Part shown: piece after piece, positions 52,235 through 61,590 of the stretch
Layout: each line of letters opens with the position of its first letter
How positions within the stretch are numbered: position 1 is the first letter of the stretch
Origin: Pseudochrobactrum saccharolyticum
GTDB lineage: Bacteria; Pseudomonadota; Alphaproteobacteria; Rhizobiales; Rhizobiaceae
Assembly: GCF_008801715.1 (NCBI RefSeq)
Contig: NZ_VZPG01000004.1
Location: forward strand, 333,120 to 397,119
DNA length: 64,000 nt
Direction of reading: 5' to 3'
Position numbers and translations under genes: made by a program
The notes under the pieces: model-generated
Databases searched by the model: none
Seen by the model: the letters and a program-made list of their open reading frames with translations, nothing else
What the model was told of the DNA's origin: nothing

Positions 52235-53941
52235 ATGACCAATATTATTTCCGCTTCCAAATCCCCTCGCAAAGGCATGCCGATTGCGGCTGAAAAATAC
52301 ACGCCGTTCAGAACCACTGTTTTGCAGGATCGCCAGTGGCCTTCAAAAATGATCGAAAAGGCACCGATCTGGTGTTCGGTTGATCTGCGTGACGGTAATC
52401 AGGCGCTGATTGACCCGATGGGCCATGACCGCAAGGCACGTATGTTCCAGTTGCTGATGGATATGGGCTTTTCGGAAATTGAAATCGGCTTTCCGTCCGC
52501 TTCCCAGACTGATTTTGATTTCTGCCGCTGGGCGATTGAAGAAGGCAATGTGCCGGATGATGTGGATTTGCAGGTGCTGGTGCAGTGCCGTCCGGAATTG
52601 ATTACCCGCACATTTGAAGCGCTGGAAGGCGCTAAGACCCCGATTATCCATTTCTACAATTCTACCAGTGAGTTGCAGCGCCGCGTTGTGTTCGGCAAGG
52701 ATGTTGCCGGTATCAAGCAGATTGCTACTGATGCCGCCAAGATGATTATGGATATGGCTGCCAAAGCAGGCGGCGGCTATCGTTTCCAGTATTCGCCGGA
52801 AAGCTTTACCGGTACCGAGCTGGAAGTGGCTTTGGAAATCTGTAATGCGGTGACGGAAATCGTTAAACCGACTGCTGAAAACAAGCTGATCCTCAATCTG
52901 CCGTCCACGGTGGAAATGAATACGCCGAATGTCTATGCCGATCAGATTGAATGGATGTGCCGTAATCTGGATAATCGTGAAAACCTGATTATCTCTCTGC
53001 ATCCGCATAATGACCGTGGTACAGGTATTGCCGCAACCGAACTGGGTCTGATGGCCGGCGCTGACCGCGTGGAAGGCACATTGTTCGGCAATGGCGAGCG
53101 CACTGGTAACGTGGATGTGGTGACACTGGCACTGAACATGTTCACGCAGGGTATTGATCCTGAACTGGATTGCTCGGACATCAACCGCATGAAGGAAGTG
53201 TACGAATATTCCAATCAGCTGGTTATTCCTGAGCGTCATCCATATGTCGGTGAGCTGGTTTATACGGCGTTTTCCGGCTCGCATCAGGATGCGATCAACA
53301 AGGGTATGAAAGCCAAGAAAGGCGCGAATACACCGGTTTGGGAAGTGCCTTATCTGCCGATTGACCCGCAGGATGTCGGCCGTTCCTATGAAGCGATTAT
53401 CCGTATCAATTCCCAGTCAGGTAAAGGCGGTATCGCTTATATCCTGCAGCAGGATTACGGTCTGAATATTCCGCGCAAGATGCAGGTGGAATTCCGCGAA
53501 ATCATTCAGCAGATTACCGATGATGAAGGAAAAGAGCTGCAGGCACCGCGCATTTATGAAGAGTTCAAGAAAGCCTATGTGAGCCAGCCAGGTTCGCGTC
53601 TGGAATTTGTTGATCATCATACTTTTGCTGATCCGGACAATAAAGCTGTCCGTATTATGCAGGCCGAGATTATTGATAATGGTGTGACAAAAACCATTGA
53701 AGGACGCGGCACCGGTCCTGTGGACGGCTTTATTGATGCGCTGTCAAAACATATCGGCATTGATATTTCCGTTGCCGATTATTCGGAACATTCGTTGCAG
53801 CGTGGTTCGGATGCATCGGCGATCAGCTATGTGGAACTGTCGCATCCGCAGGGATCGGTCTTCGGTGTTGGTGTGAACCATAATATTGTGACGTCATCGC
53901 TTGCTGCGATTGTTTCCGCCGCAAACCGTCTGATTAAATAA
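52235..53941 (+). CDS. leuA: 2-isopropylmalate synthase
   Basis: First committed step of leucine synthesis. 568 residues, the long LeuA type: catalytic barrel from WCSVDLRDGNQALIDPM (metal Asp), IEIGFPSASQTDFDF, ISLHPHNDRGTGIAATEL (HxH metal ligands), GNGERTGNVDVVTLALN, then the C-terminal allosteric domain that binds leucine. It is controlled by leuL attenuation and ends at a terminator. Confidence 0.96.
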   Translation: MTNIISASKSPRKGMPIAAEKYTPFRTTVLQDRQWPSKMIEKAPIWCSVDLRDGNQALIDPMGHDRKARMFQLLMDMGFSEIEIGFPSASQTDFDFCRWAIEEGNVPDDVDLQVLVQCRPELITRTFEALEGAKTPIIHFYNSTSELQRRVVFGKDVAGIKQIATDAAKMIMDMAAKAGGGYRFQYSPESFTGTELEVALEICNAVTEIVKPTAENKLILNLPSTVEMNTPNVYADQIEWMCRNLDNRENLIISLHPHNDRGTGIAATELGLMAGADRVEGTLFGNGERTGNVDVVTLALNMFTQGIDPELDCSDINRMKEVYEYSNQLVIPERHPYVGELVYTAFSGSHQDAINKGMKAKKGANTPVWEVPYLPIDPQDVGRSYEAIIRINSQSGKGGIAYILQQDYGLNIPRKMQVEFREIIQQITDDEGKELQAPRIYEEFKKAYVSQPGSRLEFVDHHTFADPDNKAVRIMQAEIIDNGVTKTIEGRGTGPVDGFIDALSKHIGIDISVADYSEHSLQRGSDASAISYVELSHPQGSVFGVGVNHNIVTSSLAAIVSAANRLIK

Positions 53942-53963
53942 AACTCTGTTCTTGTGACGGATA

Positions 53964-53998
53964 AAAGGCCTGAAACTATACGGTTTCAGGCCTTTTTG
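53964..53998 (+). terminator. leuA terminator
   Basis: 13-bp AAAGGCCTGAAAC/GTTTCAGGCCTTT stem with a 6-nt loop, then TTGTT. Confidence 0.88.
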
Positions 53999-54076
53999 TT
54001 ATAATGCCGGTCTAAAGTCATAAAATCGCCATGCATGAGATTGCCTGTAAAATGCAGCAAGATAAAAGGCGGCGGT

Positions 54077-54736
54077 ATGAATAAAAGCGAAGATGATTTC
54101 ACGATATATCCGTCTGCATCTGTGCCGGAAGCACATTTATCCGGAGAAGAACGGCTGAAAGCTGCAATCCGGCAGGCGAAAACTGCACAGGCCGACCGTC
54201 TCGACAGTATTACCGATATCAGAGAGACGGATATTGCCCGTCTGGAATTGCTGTTACAGGATTTACAGCCGGTTTTTGATGCGGTGCCGGCAGCGGATGA
54301 GCAGTGGGATTTCTGCCTGAATAAAGGTATGCAACCGCGTTTGTGGCTGGATGCCAGCGCCTTTGTAATGATTGCCCGCGACCGGCGCAGCTATCGTTTT
54401 GTCCGTGATACCCGTCTGGGGCGGATTATTCTGGCCGATAATAAAGATATCAAGGTCATTTCAGAAGCTGTGACGCGCTATATTGCCTCGCGGATTCTTG
54501 AGCGCGAGCGGCTGATGGATGACTGGACTTCTGAAGTCCCTGTTGCAGGGCAGCAGTCTGCTGTCGCTGAAAATTCCACAGAACAGAGTAGCAGCGCAGA
54601 AATTTCGGAAAATTCAGCGCTGAATAAACTATTATGGTTTGCAGGCGGTGCTTTGCTCGGCTGTCTGGTGCTGATTTTAGCGCTGCACTATTATGGCTTC
54701 ACTCTGCCGATGCTGCCGGAATTGTTGCCGCGCTAA
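54077..54736 (+). CDS. Hypothetical tail-anchored protein
   Basis: 219 residues from ATG 54077, with GGCGG upstream. N-terminal charged, helical region (EERLKAAIRQAKTAQADRLD), a globular middle (WDFCLNKGMQPRLWLDASAFVMIARDRRSYRFV, then LGRIILADN) and a single C-terminal membrane helix (LLWFAGGALLGCLVLILALHYY) near residue 200. I do not recognise a named family. The 3' 38 nt overlap the convergent phosphoesterase gene. Confidence 0.65.
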   Translation: MNKSEDDFTIYPSASVPEAHLSGEERLKAAIRQAKTAQADRLDSITDIRETDIARLELLLQDLQPVFDAVPAADEQWDFCLNKGMQPRLWLDASAFVMIARDRRSYRFVRDTRLGRIILADNKDIKVISEAVTRYIASRILERERLMDDWTSEVPVAGQQSAVAENSTEQSSSAEISENSALNKLLWFAGGALLGCLVLILALHYYGFTLPMLPELLPR

Positions 54737-55676
54737 TTTGCGGTGCAGCTTTGCCAAGCATTAATGTGCGTTCGCCGATCAGCTGTACGTCAGTATTTTC
54801 ACCGGTAAAACCATATTGCTGCCAGTGACATTGCCAGCTTTGCGGCTGATCAAGCGCTTCAATAGAAAACAGATTATAGCGCGCCGGTGGTTTCCGGCCT
54901 TCATGACCGATCGGATAGGGCGTCTGACTGGCCGATGGCACGCAGATCACCGGCACCGCGCCATTTGGAGACGCAATTTCATTATAGGTTGCCAGATGGG
55001 TATGACCGTGCAGCACCAGTTCGGCACCGGCTTCACGGATCACTTTCTGAAAACGGCCAATGCCGAACAACCGCTTATAGGCCGGTGTTGCATTGCGGAT
55101 CGGCGGGTGATGAATCAGGATAACGCGGCACAGACCTTGCTCGCCGGTTTCAATCAGCATTTTTTTCAGCCGCGCGGCCTGTGCAGGCAAAAAATCACCG
55201 CTGGCCATGAACGGACCGGTCGCACGTGCCGAGCTGACGCCAATGATCGCCACGCCGTCACGCACACGTAAATAGGGAAATTGCGGACGTTTTTCACGAT
55301 TGTCGATGCCATCGCCGCGCATCCACGGCTCCCATTTGCAGCAGGATTTATCCAGCGCACCCGGAACATAGGCATCGTGATTGCCCGGCACGAAAGAAAC
55401 GTCTTCCTGTGAGCCGAGCTGTTTAAGCCATTCAAAACCATTATCAATTTCAAGATTAAGCGCGAGATTTACCAGATCACCGGTGACGGCAATATGATCC
55501 GGCTTGTGGCTTTGCAGATCTTTAATCAGCCCTTCCAGCACCCAGTCATGCATGGCACCTTTACGGTGACGCTTCCAGTTAATATAGCCGGTGATGCGTT
55601 TGGAGGCCAGTTCGCGCAAGCGAACCTGCGGCAGCGGCGACAGATGAATGTCTGAAATATGGGCAAGTCTGAACAT
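54699..55676 (-). CDS. Metallophosphoesterase
   Basis: 325 residues from ATG 55676 (the open frame reaches 55721). Calcineurin-type two-metal site in order: AHISDIHL, VTGDLVN, VPGNHDAY, LIHHPPI and VLHGHTHLATY. Cytosolic, no signal peptide. Likely a phosphodiesterase; the substrate is unknown. It overlaps the hypothetical gene end by 38 nt. Confidence 0.88.
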   Translation of the reverse strand: MFRLAHISDIHLSPLPQVRLRELASKRITGYINWKRHRKGAMHDWVLEGLIKDLQSHKPDHIAVTGDLVNLALNLEIDNGFEWLKQLGSQEDVSFVPGNHDAYVPGALDKSCCKWEPWMRGDGIDNREKRPQFPYLRVRDGVAIIGVSSARATGPFMASGDFLPAQAARLKKMLIETGEQGLCRVILIHHPPIRNATPAYKRLFGIGRFQKVIREAGAELVLHGHTHLATYNEIASPNGAVPVICVPSASQTPYPIGHEGRKPPARYNLFSIEALDQPQSWQCHWQQYGFTGENTDVQLIGERTLMLGKAAPQISAATIPAASAE

Positions 55677-55838
55677 TGGCGAAGATTTAGCTTTCAACTG
55701 CGCATAGTCAATGAAAAACATACATATAAGAGTTTGGCGTGTAAAAACGCATGCGGGCTAATAGTTTTGTCAATTGACTGGATCGTAAGCCGTACTCTTT
55801 ATATTTAGTATCTCCGACCATTGCAGAAAAGCCGATTT

Positions 55839-56294
55839 ATGAATTTTAAAAGCTGGTTCTTTCATACGTATTTTTTGTTCCGTCGTCCTATGACGCTGGG
55901 GGTGAGGGCTGTCGTGCTCGGAGACGAAGGAAAGAGTGTGTTTCTGGTGCGCCATACCTATGTCAAAGGCTGGCATTTGCCGGGCGGTGGTGTGGAGCGT
56001 GGAGAAACATTTGGACAGGCTCTGATTAAAGAGCTGCGTGAGGAAGCTTGTATTGAGCTGACTGCTACGCCGGAACTTTTCGCTCTGTATAAAAACACCA
56101 AAGCTTCCAATCGCGATCATGTGGCACTGTATATATGCCGGTCTTTTAAACAGAGCGGAACGCGCTCACCCGATTGGGAAATTGTCGAGGCCGGATTTTT
56201 TCCGTTCAGTGACTTGCCTGACGGCGTAACAGAGGCCACGATGCGTCGTCTGAAAGAGATCACAACCCATGCGGAGCCGGATGCGTTGTGGTGA
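55839..56294 (+). CDS. Nudix hydrolase
   Basis: 151 residues from ATG 55839. Nudix box at GGGVERGETFGQALIKELREE, with Lys for the usual Arg before the first Glu and Cys for the late Gly; the metal-binding Glu residues are kept. Upstream VFLVRHTYVKGWHLPGG is typical. Hydrolyses a nucleoside diphosphate linked to some moiety X. It is 29 nt before the gamma-carbonic anhydrase gene, probably one transcript. Confidence 0.85.
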   Translation: MNFKSWFFHTYFLFRRPMTLGVRAVVLGDEGKSVFLVRHTYVKGWHLPGGGVERGETFGQALIKELREEACIELTATPELFALYKNTKASNRDHVALYICRSFKQSGTRSPDWEIVEAGFFPFSDLPDGVTEATMRRLKEITTHAEPDALW

Positions 56295-56323
56295 TTTGAG
56301 CTTGAGAAAACGGAGATACCACC

Positions 56324-56854
56324 ATGCCGGTTTATGTGTTGGACGGCCATAATCCACAATTCGACCATCGTGCCAGTAACTGGTTGGCACCGGATGCGAC
56401 GTTGATCGGCAAAGTGCGTGTCGGTGAAAATGCGGGGATCTGGTTCGGCGTTGTCGCCCGAGGCGATAATGAGCTGATTCATATCGGTAAGGATACGAAT
56501 GTGCAGGAACATTGTGTTTTGCACACCGATATCGGTTTTCCGCTGACCATTGGTGAGGGCTGCACAATCGGCCATCGGGCAATGCTGCATGGCTGCACGA
56601 TTGGCGAGAATAGTCTGGTCGGAATCGGCGCAATTATTCTTAATGGTGCAAAAATCGGCAAAAACTCTCTGGTCGGCGCCGGTGCTCTGGTCACCGAGGG
56701 AAAAGAATTTCCGGATAACTCGCTGATTGTCGGCTCACCGGCGCGGGTATTGCGAGAACTGACCACAGAGCAAATTGAGAAACTGCGTGATTCCGCACAA
56801 AATTACGTTGCCAATGGCAAGCGTTATCAGCGCGGTTTGGAAATTGCGCCTTAA
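56324..56854 (+). CDS. Gamma-carbonic anhydrase-like protein
   Basis: 176-residue left-handed beta-helix: NAGIWFGVVARGDNELIHIG, QEHCVLHTD, TIGHRAMLHGCTIG, which hold the three zinc His of the Cam/YrdA family (HCVLH, GHRAMLHG). Proteins of this type are trimers that may bind zinc or iron; carbonic anhydrase activity is not shown for all. GGAG before the ATG. A palindromic repeat begins 10 nt after the stop. Confidence 0.9.
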   Translation: MPVYVLDGHNPQFDHRASNWLAPDATLIGKVRVGENAGIWFGVVARGDNELIHIGKDTNVQEHCVLHTDIGFPLTIGEGCTIGHRAMLHGCTIGENSLVGIGAIILNGAKIGKNSLVGAGALVTEGKEFPDNSLIVGSPARVLRELTTEQIEKLRDSAQNYVANGKRYQRGLEIAP

Positions 56855-56864
56855 TTGCTCAACT

Positions 56865-56966
56865 GCATAATTTCTTAAGCTTGAATCAGTTTGAGGTAAA
56901 ATTATGCTGTAAATATAAAGTGTTAGAGCGAGTTTTGTGCGCCCAAGAGGGCGCACAGCGCTCTAA
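56865..56966 (-). repeat. 102-bp composite palindromic repeat, copy A3 (inverted)
   Basis: Same two-unit structure and same 102-bp length as A1, in reverse orientation: GCATAATT...AATTATGC at 56865-56908, spacer, TTAGAGCG...CGCTCTAA at 56923-56966. It lies between converging gene ends, and its last 4 nt contain the stop codon of the BTLCP gene. Confidence 0.85.
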
Positions 56967-57640
56967 TTTCCCAGCGCTGATGTTGCAATACCGCTCATCA
57001 GCATTTCCGGTGCGTGACGGATATCGACCCACTGGCCGCTGTGACGGGCGGACTGACGCTTGAGATAGGTGTAGTCCGTCTGGCTCCAGTTTTTGACGCT
57101 GTCTTCAAGATTATCCAGAATGAAATCACCGCGGTCTGTGCGCACTGTCAGCACGGCATGGCCTTCGCCATTGCTCTGACGGACAACAGTAATCAGCAAT
57201 GTATTCACCGGAAAACCGGCATTAATCAGCATACGGCGCTTGAGCAGCACATAGTCTTCACAGTCGCCATATTGTGTCGGGTAAGACCAGACTTCTTCCT
57301 TGCCCCAGATTTCCATATCGGTGCGTGGCAGAATTGCAGTGTTTACCTGTGCATTGACCTGAACGATCTTGTTCCACAGAGCCTGTGTGAGCTGCAACGG
57401 GGCTTCTGAGCGGCTGGTTTGGCTGCATTCTTTTTTATACTGTTTGCAGAAGTCATAATGACCGACCGGCTGGGTTGTGCGGCCTTCCGTCTGCATCCAT
57501 GGCTGAGCAGCCTGACTTGTCGTCGTGCCGCCGAACACTGTTCCTAAAACTGTCATTGTAAGCAGCAGAGTTGCGGCAGCCAGCTTATTCTTTGCTGTTA
57601 TGCTGCGGGCACTCTTTTTATGTGCTGTCTTTTTATACAT
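56963..57640 (-). CDS. Bacterial transglutaminase-like cysteine protease (BTLCP)
   Basis: 225 residues from ATG 57640, 7 nt after AAGGAG. The signal sequence or anchor runs from about residue 20 to 45. The catalytic triad is visible: Cys in QYGDCEDYVLLKRR, His in GEGHAVLTV, Asp in DFILDNLED. The family is periplasmic; in other bacteria members cleave adhesins and are linked with c-di-GMP signalling. The TAG stop lies inside the A3 repeat, so the C-terminal codon or two may be repeat-derived. Confidence 0.85.
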   Translation of the reverse strand: MYKKTAHKKSARSITAKNKLAAATLLLTMTVLGTVFGGTTTSQAAQPWMQTEGRTTQPVGHYDFCKQYKKECSQTSRSEAPLQLTQALWNKIVQVNAQVNTAILPRTDMEIWGKEEVWSYPTQYGDCEDYVLLKRRMLINAGFPVNTLLITVVRQSNGEGHAVLTVRTDRGDFILDNLEDSVKNWSQTDYTYLKRQSARHSGQWVDIRHAPEMLMSGIATSALGN

Positions 57641-58219
57641 TGTGACGCTCCTTGTTGAGAGCACCATGGCAGCGAGACATTGACACTATCCAAAGGGATA
57701 TGAATAAGACAAAGTAAACGCAGAAGTGAAAATTCGTAAACCTTAACTGCCTGTAAAATCAGTGTTTTAACGAAAATTAGGACTTACTATACGCAAAATT
57801 CACGCAGGTTTCGGTTGTGTGAAAGCTTGAGGTTAACAGAGCGTTGTGCAGTTAACAGCGGGTTGAAATCCGCCGGATGTCCACAGCCTCTGGTTAATAT
57901 GCGGTGTAAGACGTGCCGTGTGCGATAAGCTTATATTTACCTAGCCGTTTTGTGCTTTTACGAATTTGTAAAAATGAATTTCAGCGTTTGATAACTATAA
58001 AATATGAATGCGTGGCTTTTTACACAGGCTTGCCCTGAGAATGGTGATGCCTTGCCCTTAATACACAACAGCAAAGATCACTCAGAATCATAGATACAAG
58101 GGAAAAGGGGCTTTAGTGCCGGATCGTTTACGCGGGCCGGTTGATGAAATCTGCGCGCGTCAACACGTTCACCCGATGTCCGGATGAATATAATAGGGCA
58201 GAATTAAACAGGAGATGCT
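57641..58219. other. Gene-free region upstream of the BTLCP gene
   Basis: About 580 nt, AT-rich, with no plausible coding frame, tRNA, strong terminator or repeat found by eye. It separates BTLCP from the end of the PilZ gene on the same strand. Confidence 0.5.
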
Positions 58220-58849
58220 TTAGTCTTTTGGCAGATCGGTTTGCAGAACCAGAAACTCAATACCGATGCCATCTTCAAAATGGCGCATGACTTTCGCCTG
58301 ACTGTTGCCAAGCGTTACAATGCTGCGCAATGGTGGTCGCAGATTGGTGGCGACGGCTGCGCCGGACAGTGACAGATCAAGAATTTTACAGGCATGTTCC
58401 GAACCGTCATCAAGGATCAGGATCGCTTCGGTACGCGCAGGTGTATGACGGGCATGACGTCTTTGCTCTGACTGCTGGCTGGTGTTTTTGCTCAGCCAGT
58501 TGATTTTTGCAGCCAGTTTATTTTTCTGATGCACAGTCTGGATCAGCTGCAGCGTGAAATCATCCCGCTGAACACTGATGACAGTGCCTTCGAGCCGTCC
58601 GATATTATCCACATAAGCAATAATATGATCATCCGCACGGATGATGATTTCATCATCGCTCAGAGTGAGGTCGGCATTATTGGTGGAGATACGCCATAAT
58701 TTGCAGGCATATTCACTGCCGTCAGCGCGCATGAAGCGGCCGTCCAGAGGTGATTTCAGGGTTAGTCTTACGGCAGAATCCGGTTGCTCCGCAGTCTTTG
58801 CAGGCGATGTGAATGAGGCGTGCGAAGATGGAGGTGTTTCTGCCGACAT
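58220..58849 (-). CDS. Protein with two PilZ domains
   Basis: 209 residues from ATG 58849; a TTG at 58858 with AAAGG closer is an alternative. The C-terminal PilZ domain has the c-di-GMP contacts QRRHARH (RxxxR) and ILDLSLSGAAVA (D-x-S-x-x-G), then GIGIEFLVL. The N-terminal half (GSEYACKLWRISTNNADLTL) has the same strand pattern but lacks RxxxR, so it looks like a degenerate PilZ or YcgR-N-like domain. Likely a cytosolic c-di-GMP receptor. Confidence 0.8.
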   Translation of the reverse strand: MSAETPPSSHASFTSPAKTAEQPDSAVRLTLKSPLDGRFMRADGSEYACKLWRISTNNADLTLSDDEIIIRADDHIIAYVDNIGRLEGTVISVQRDDFTLQLIQTVHQKNKLAAKINWLSKNTSQQSEQRRHARHTPARTEAILILDDGSEHACKILDLSLSGAAVATNLRPPLRSIVTLGNSQAKVMRHFEDGIGIEFLVLQTDLPKD

Positions 58850-59040
58850 ATGATTCAAAGGTGCCTTTGAGCGATTCTAAAAATATGAAAGCCGGTGTTT
58901 CCCCTTCACCGGCGATAATACGATACGATAAAATTTAACAGTACGCTACTAAAAGCTTAATTTTGTAGCGTTTTTACTTCACCATTCTATGGGGATAACA
59001 AATTTTACATCAGTACTGCCGGTTATACTGACCTCACAAA

Positions 59041-60003
59041 TCAGGATTTGTCTTTGCCGCCGGTTATCAGCTTGAGATGTGCTGCCTTGGGTGTCTGATA
59101 GGCAGATTCGGTTTCCGGTGCCGCTGTATGAATACTTTTAATGAGATCAGCAACCGTCAGAGGAGCAGGTGCGCCGGTTATTGCCGGTGCGGGGCGGGCA
59201 GAATGCGGAACAATTTGTTCCGTTGCCCGCGCAGCCGGCATCAAAGCTTCGATCTGGGGAAGTAAGGCTCTGGCAAAAGCCGTATCTGCTACACCGATAC
59301 CGTCAATTCTGATGCTTTCATCAAGAAGAGGGGCAGTGCCCGCTGATGCGGTTTTCGCAATCGGCATATTATCTGCATTCGGCAGAAGTTCGTGATGGCG
59401 ATCGAGCAAGACCTGAAGAACAGACTTCATCCCTTTCGCCGCATTCAGATTGTCATCCTGAACAGGTAGCGCAGCATTATTGTCTGAGAGACCCATGCGG
59501 TTACTGATGAGCGGTTCACTGCCAAGCCAGAGCGGCTGATCCAGCGCAACCATGCTGCCGATCCATGCAAGGGAACCGTCTGCCTCATGCAACGGCAATA
59601 ATAATGTTTCGAAATGGCAGTTTTTTTCGTTCAGCGTCTGGCCGGTATGTTCCAGCCGCAGCGGGCGGTAATCCAGACCGGAGAGATGCAGCTGTTCAGC
59701 AAGCCATGAACGGACATCATCATGCCAGAGAGATAAAAAGCGGGTATTGCGCAATTCTCTGCCATAAATTGTGCAGAGGCGGGTACCGGCCAGCCGGAAC
59801 TGCCATTGCTTTGCCTGCGGAATATCTGCGGTCTCAGGCTGCTCTGCTGCGCCGTTGGTATCAGCATCACTGCGCAGAATGAAGATATTCGGTAGCTTGC
59901 CACCCAGCGCACGCGGGCTGATGTCACGACGATCCGGCGCTGCGCGGGTTCCGCGCAGCCTGTCCCAATATGTGAGCAGATCTGCCGTCCAATCATGTTT
60001 CAT
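59041..60003 (-). CDS. PAS_5 domain protein (MopJ-like)
   Basis: 320 residues from ATG 60003; the open frame extends to 60093. The first 160 residues match the PAS_5 family: LTYWDRLRGTRAAPDRRDI, LPNIFILRS, FRLAGTRLCTIYGRELRN, LSLWHDDVRSWL, and LLLPLHEADGSLAWIGSMV. The C-terminal half is low in order, rich in Ala, Pro and Asn. In Caulobacter a PAS_5 protein, MopJ, feeds into polarity and cell-cycle signals; here the role is unknown. Confidence 0.78.
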   Translation of the reverse strand: MKHDWTADLLTYWDRLRGTRAAPDRRDISPRALGGKLPNIFILRSDADTNGAAEQPETADIPQAKQWQFRLAGTRLCTIYGRELRNTRFLSLWHDDVRSWLAEQLHLSGLDYRPLRLEHTGQTLNEKNCHFETLLLPLHEADGSLAWIGSMVALDQPLWLGSEPLISNRMGLSDNNAALPVQDDNLNAAKGMKSVLQVLLDRHHELLPNADNMPIAKTASAGTAPLLDESIRIDGIGVADTAFARALLPQIEALMPAARATEQIVPHSARPAPAITGAPAPLTVADLIKSIHTAAPETESAYQTPKAAHLKLITGGKDKS

Positions 60004-60399
60004 GATATGGCGCTGTCCTCGTATCTTCCTGCGACCGGATATTTCTGCTTTTGCAGCGGAATACCGGCTGTGTGTAACATGTTGAGCGCGCATGTCTTTC
60101 AGATTGAAACACTGCTTTCGCGAAACATATTTTAATTTTCAAAGCCCGATAAAAATTCTCAGCCGGAGCTGAGATTGACGGGTTTTTGAATATGTTTGAT
60201 GGCGATAATATGCGCACAGGAACGTAAACAAGCCATGATTGAGCGCCGAACATCCACGAACAATAAAATTTATGGTTAACGCTTTGCTTCGATTGCATTA
60301 ATCAATTAAGTATGTTTAGATACTTTTACGCAAAAGTTGCAGGCGTTTTATTGGGAAGCTGCCAATTGCATCTTATGCTTGAACTCCAGAATTTATGTC
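60004..60399. other. Gene-free divergent region
   Basis: AT-rich sequence upstream of the PAS_5 gene (minus) and the orphan terminator element (plus). No gene is seen. Confidence 0.45.
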
Positions 60400-60446
60400 C
60401 GGACGATATTGTCCGTTCGCCGCCTGTTTAACAGGCGGTTTTTTCT
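60400..60446 (+). terminator. Orphan terminator, candidate small RNA or leader end
   Basis: CGGAC/GTCCG (60400-60415), then CCGCCTGT/ACAGGCGG with a 3-nt loop (60420-60438) and TTTTTTC. It points rightward but no gene lies before it, since the neighbour on the left runs leftward. It is 220 nt upstream of the rhomboid ATG. Confidence 0.65.
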
Positions 60447-60666
60447 TAACTGGACAAGGTTTTCAAGAATTTCACCGGAATGTTTCAGGCTTGCCTCACG
60501 CCTGCATATAAATGTGCGATGTAAAATGCCGCGACAAAACCGCTTTCCACTTTTACCGGAAGTGCTCTATGTTCCTGTTTGAGCGATAAATTCCGCAGAC
60601 AGACCTTGTCGCATTGTGTTCCGACAGCACTCTGCCGATAAATGTGTAAATCATGATGAGGATAAT

Positions 60667-61404
60667 ATGCAGCAGCCGGTTAATGAAACCCGGACAGAGG
60701 ATGACCGCGGACAAGGCGGTTCTCAGCCGGTCTTTAATATGCCGCCGGTGGTTGTGGCATTAATCGGTCTCTGTGCCGCTGTATATATTGTGCAGTTCTA
60801 TCTGCTGAGCGATCCGCAATATATCTGGTTCCTGCTGAATTTTGCATTTATTCCGCAGCGCTTCAGTGCGTGGGGCGGCTTTACCGATATTACAGCATGG
60901 TTCACTGCAATCAGCTATTCCTTCATGCATGGCGGATTTGCGCATCTGGCGGTGAACAGCGTGTGGTTTGCCGCTTTTGGGTCGCCATTGGCCGGTCGTA
61001 TCGGGACGCGTAAATTTCTGCTGTTCTGGATACTCACATCCATTCTGGCGGCATTCACCCATTATGCGCTTTATCCGGACAGCAATATCCCGCTTGTCGG
61101 GGCTTCCGGTGCAATATCCGGCATGATGGGGGCTGCGGCGCGTTTCGGTTTCCGTCGTGTTACTTATTATACAGGGACAGGACGGCAGGTACCTGCTTTC
61201 GGCGGGCCGCTATTGTCGGTGGCTGAAACCTTGCAAAACCGCACCGTTCTGACATTTGTCGGTTTCTGGCTGCTCATCAATGTGATTACAGGACTCTATG
61301 CAACGCCTGCCGGTGAATTGTCAGGCATTGCGTGGGAGGCACATATCGGCGGTTTTGTTGCAGGATTCTTCGGCATAGCTTTGTTGCTGCGCGGGCGCTC
61401 CTGA
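60667..61404 (+). CDS. Rhomboid-family intramembrane protease
   Basis: 245 residues from ATG 60667, with GAGG 7 nt upstream; the open frame begins at 60616. Six hydrophobic helices. The active-site Ser is in VGASGAISGMMGA (G-x-S-G), the His in AWEAHIGGFVAGF, and SFMHGGFAHLAVNSVWFAAFGSPL is the H-x(3)-H-x(3)-N helix. Cleaves membrane-spanning substrates; none is known here. Confidence 0.92.
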   Translation: MQQPVNETRTEDDRGQGGSQPVFNMPPVVVALIGLCAAVYIVQFYLLSDPQYIWFLLNFAFIPQRFSAWGGFTDITAWFTAISYSFMHGGFAHLAVNSVWFAAFGSPLAGRIGTRKFLLFWILTSILAAFTHYALYPDSNIPLVGASGAISGMMGAAARFGFRRVTYYTGTGRQVPAFGGPLLSVAETLQNRTVLTFVGFWLLINVITGLYATPAGELSGIAWEAHIGGFVAGFFGIALLLRGRS

Positions 61405-61590
61405 AGCTGCTTTGTTTTATCGCCTTCCGCGATTCTGTGTTAGACTGAATCAACGGTCACCAGTACACATGCTGCTCTTCCGTTCTTGTAACATTATGCA
61501 GTATTTTGTGTGCCGGTCAGCCGCCTGATGCCATAATCCTCTCTGTTTTCAGGAGGAAAATGTGATGTGTTTCATTATCGGGAGGAAATA

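Noticed and set aside
52343..53284. 313-codon minus-strand frame opposite leuA
   Set aside because: leuA carries complete active-site motifs; the opposite frame is a shadow.
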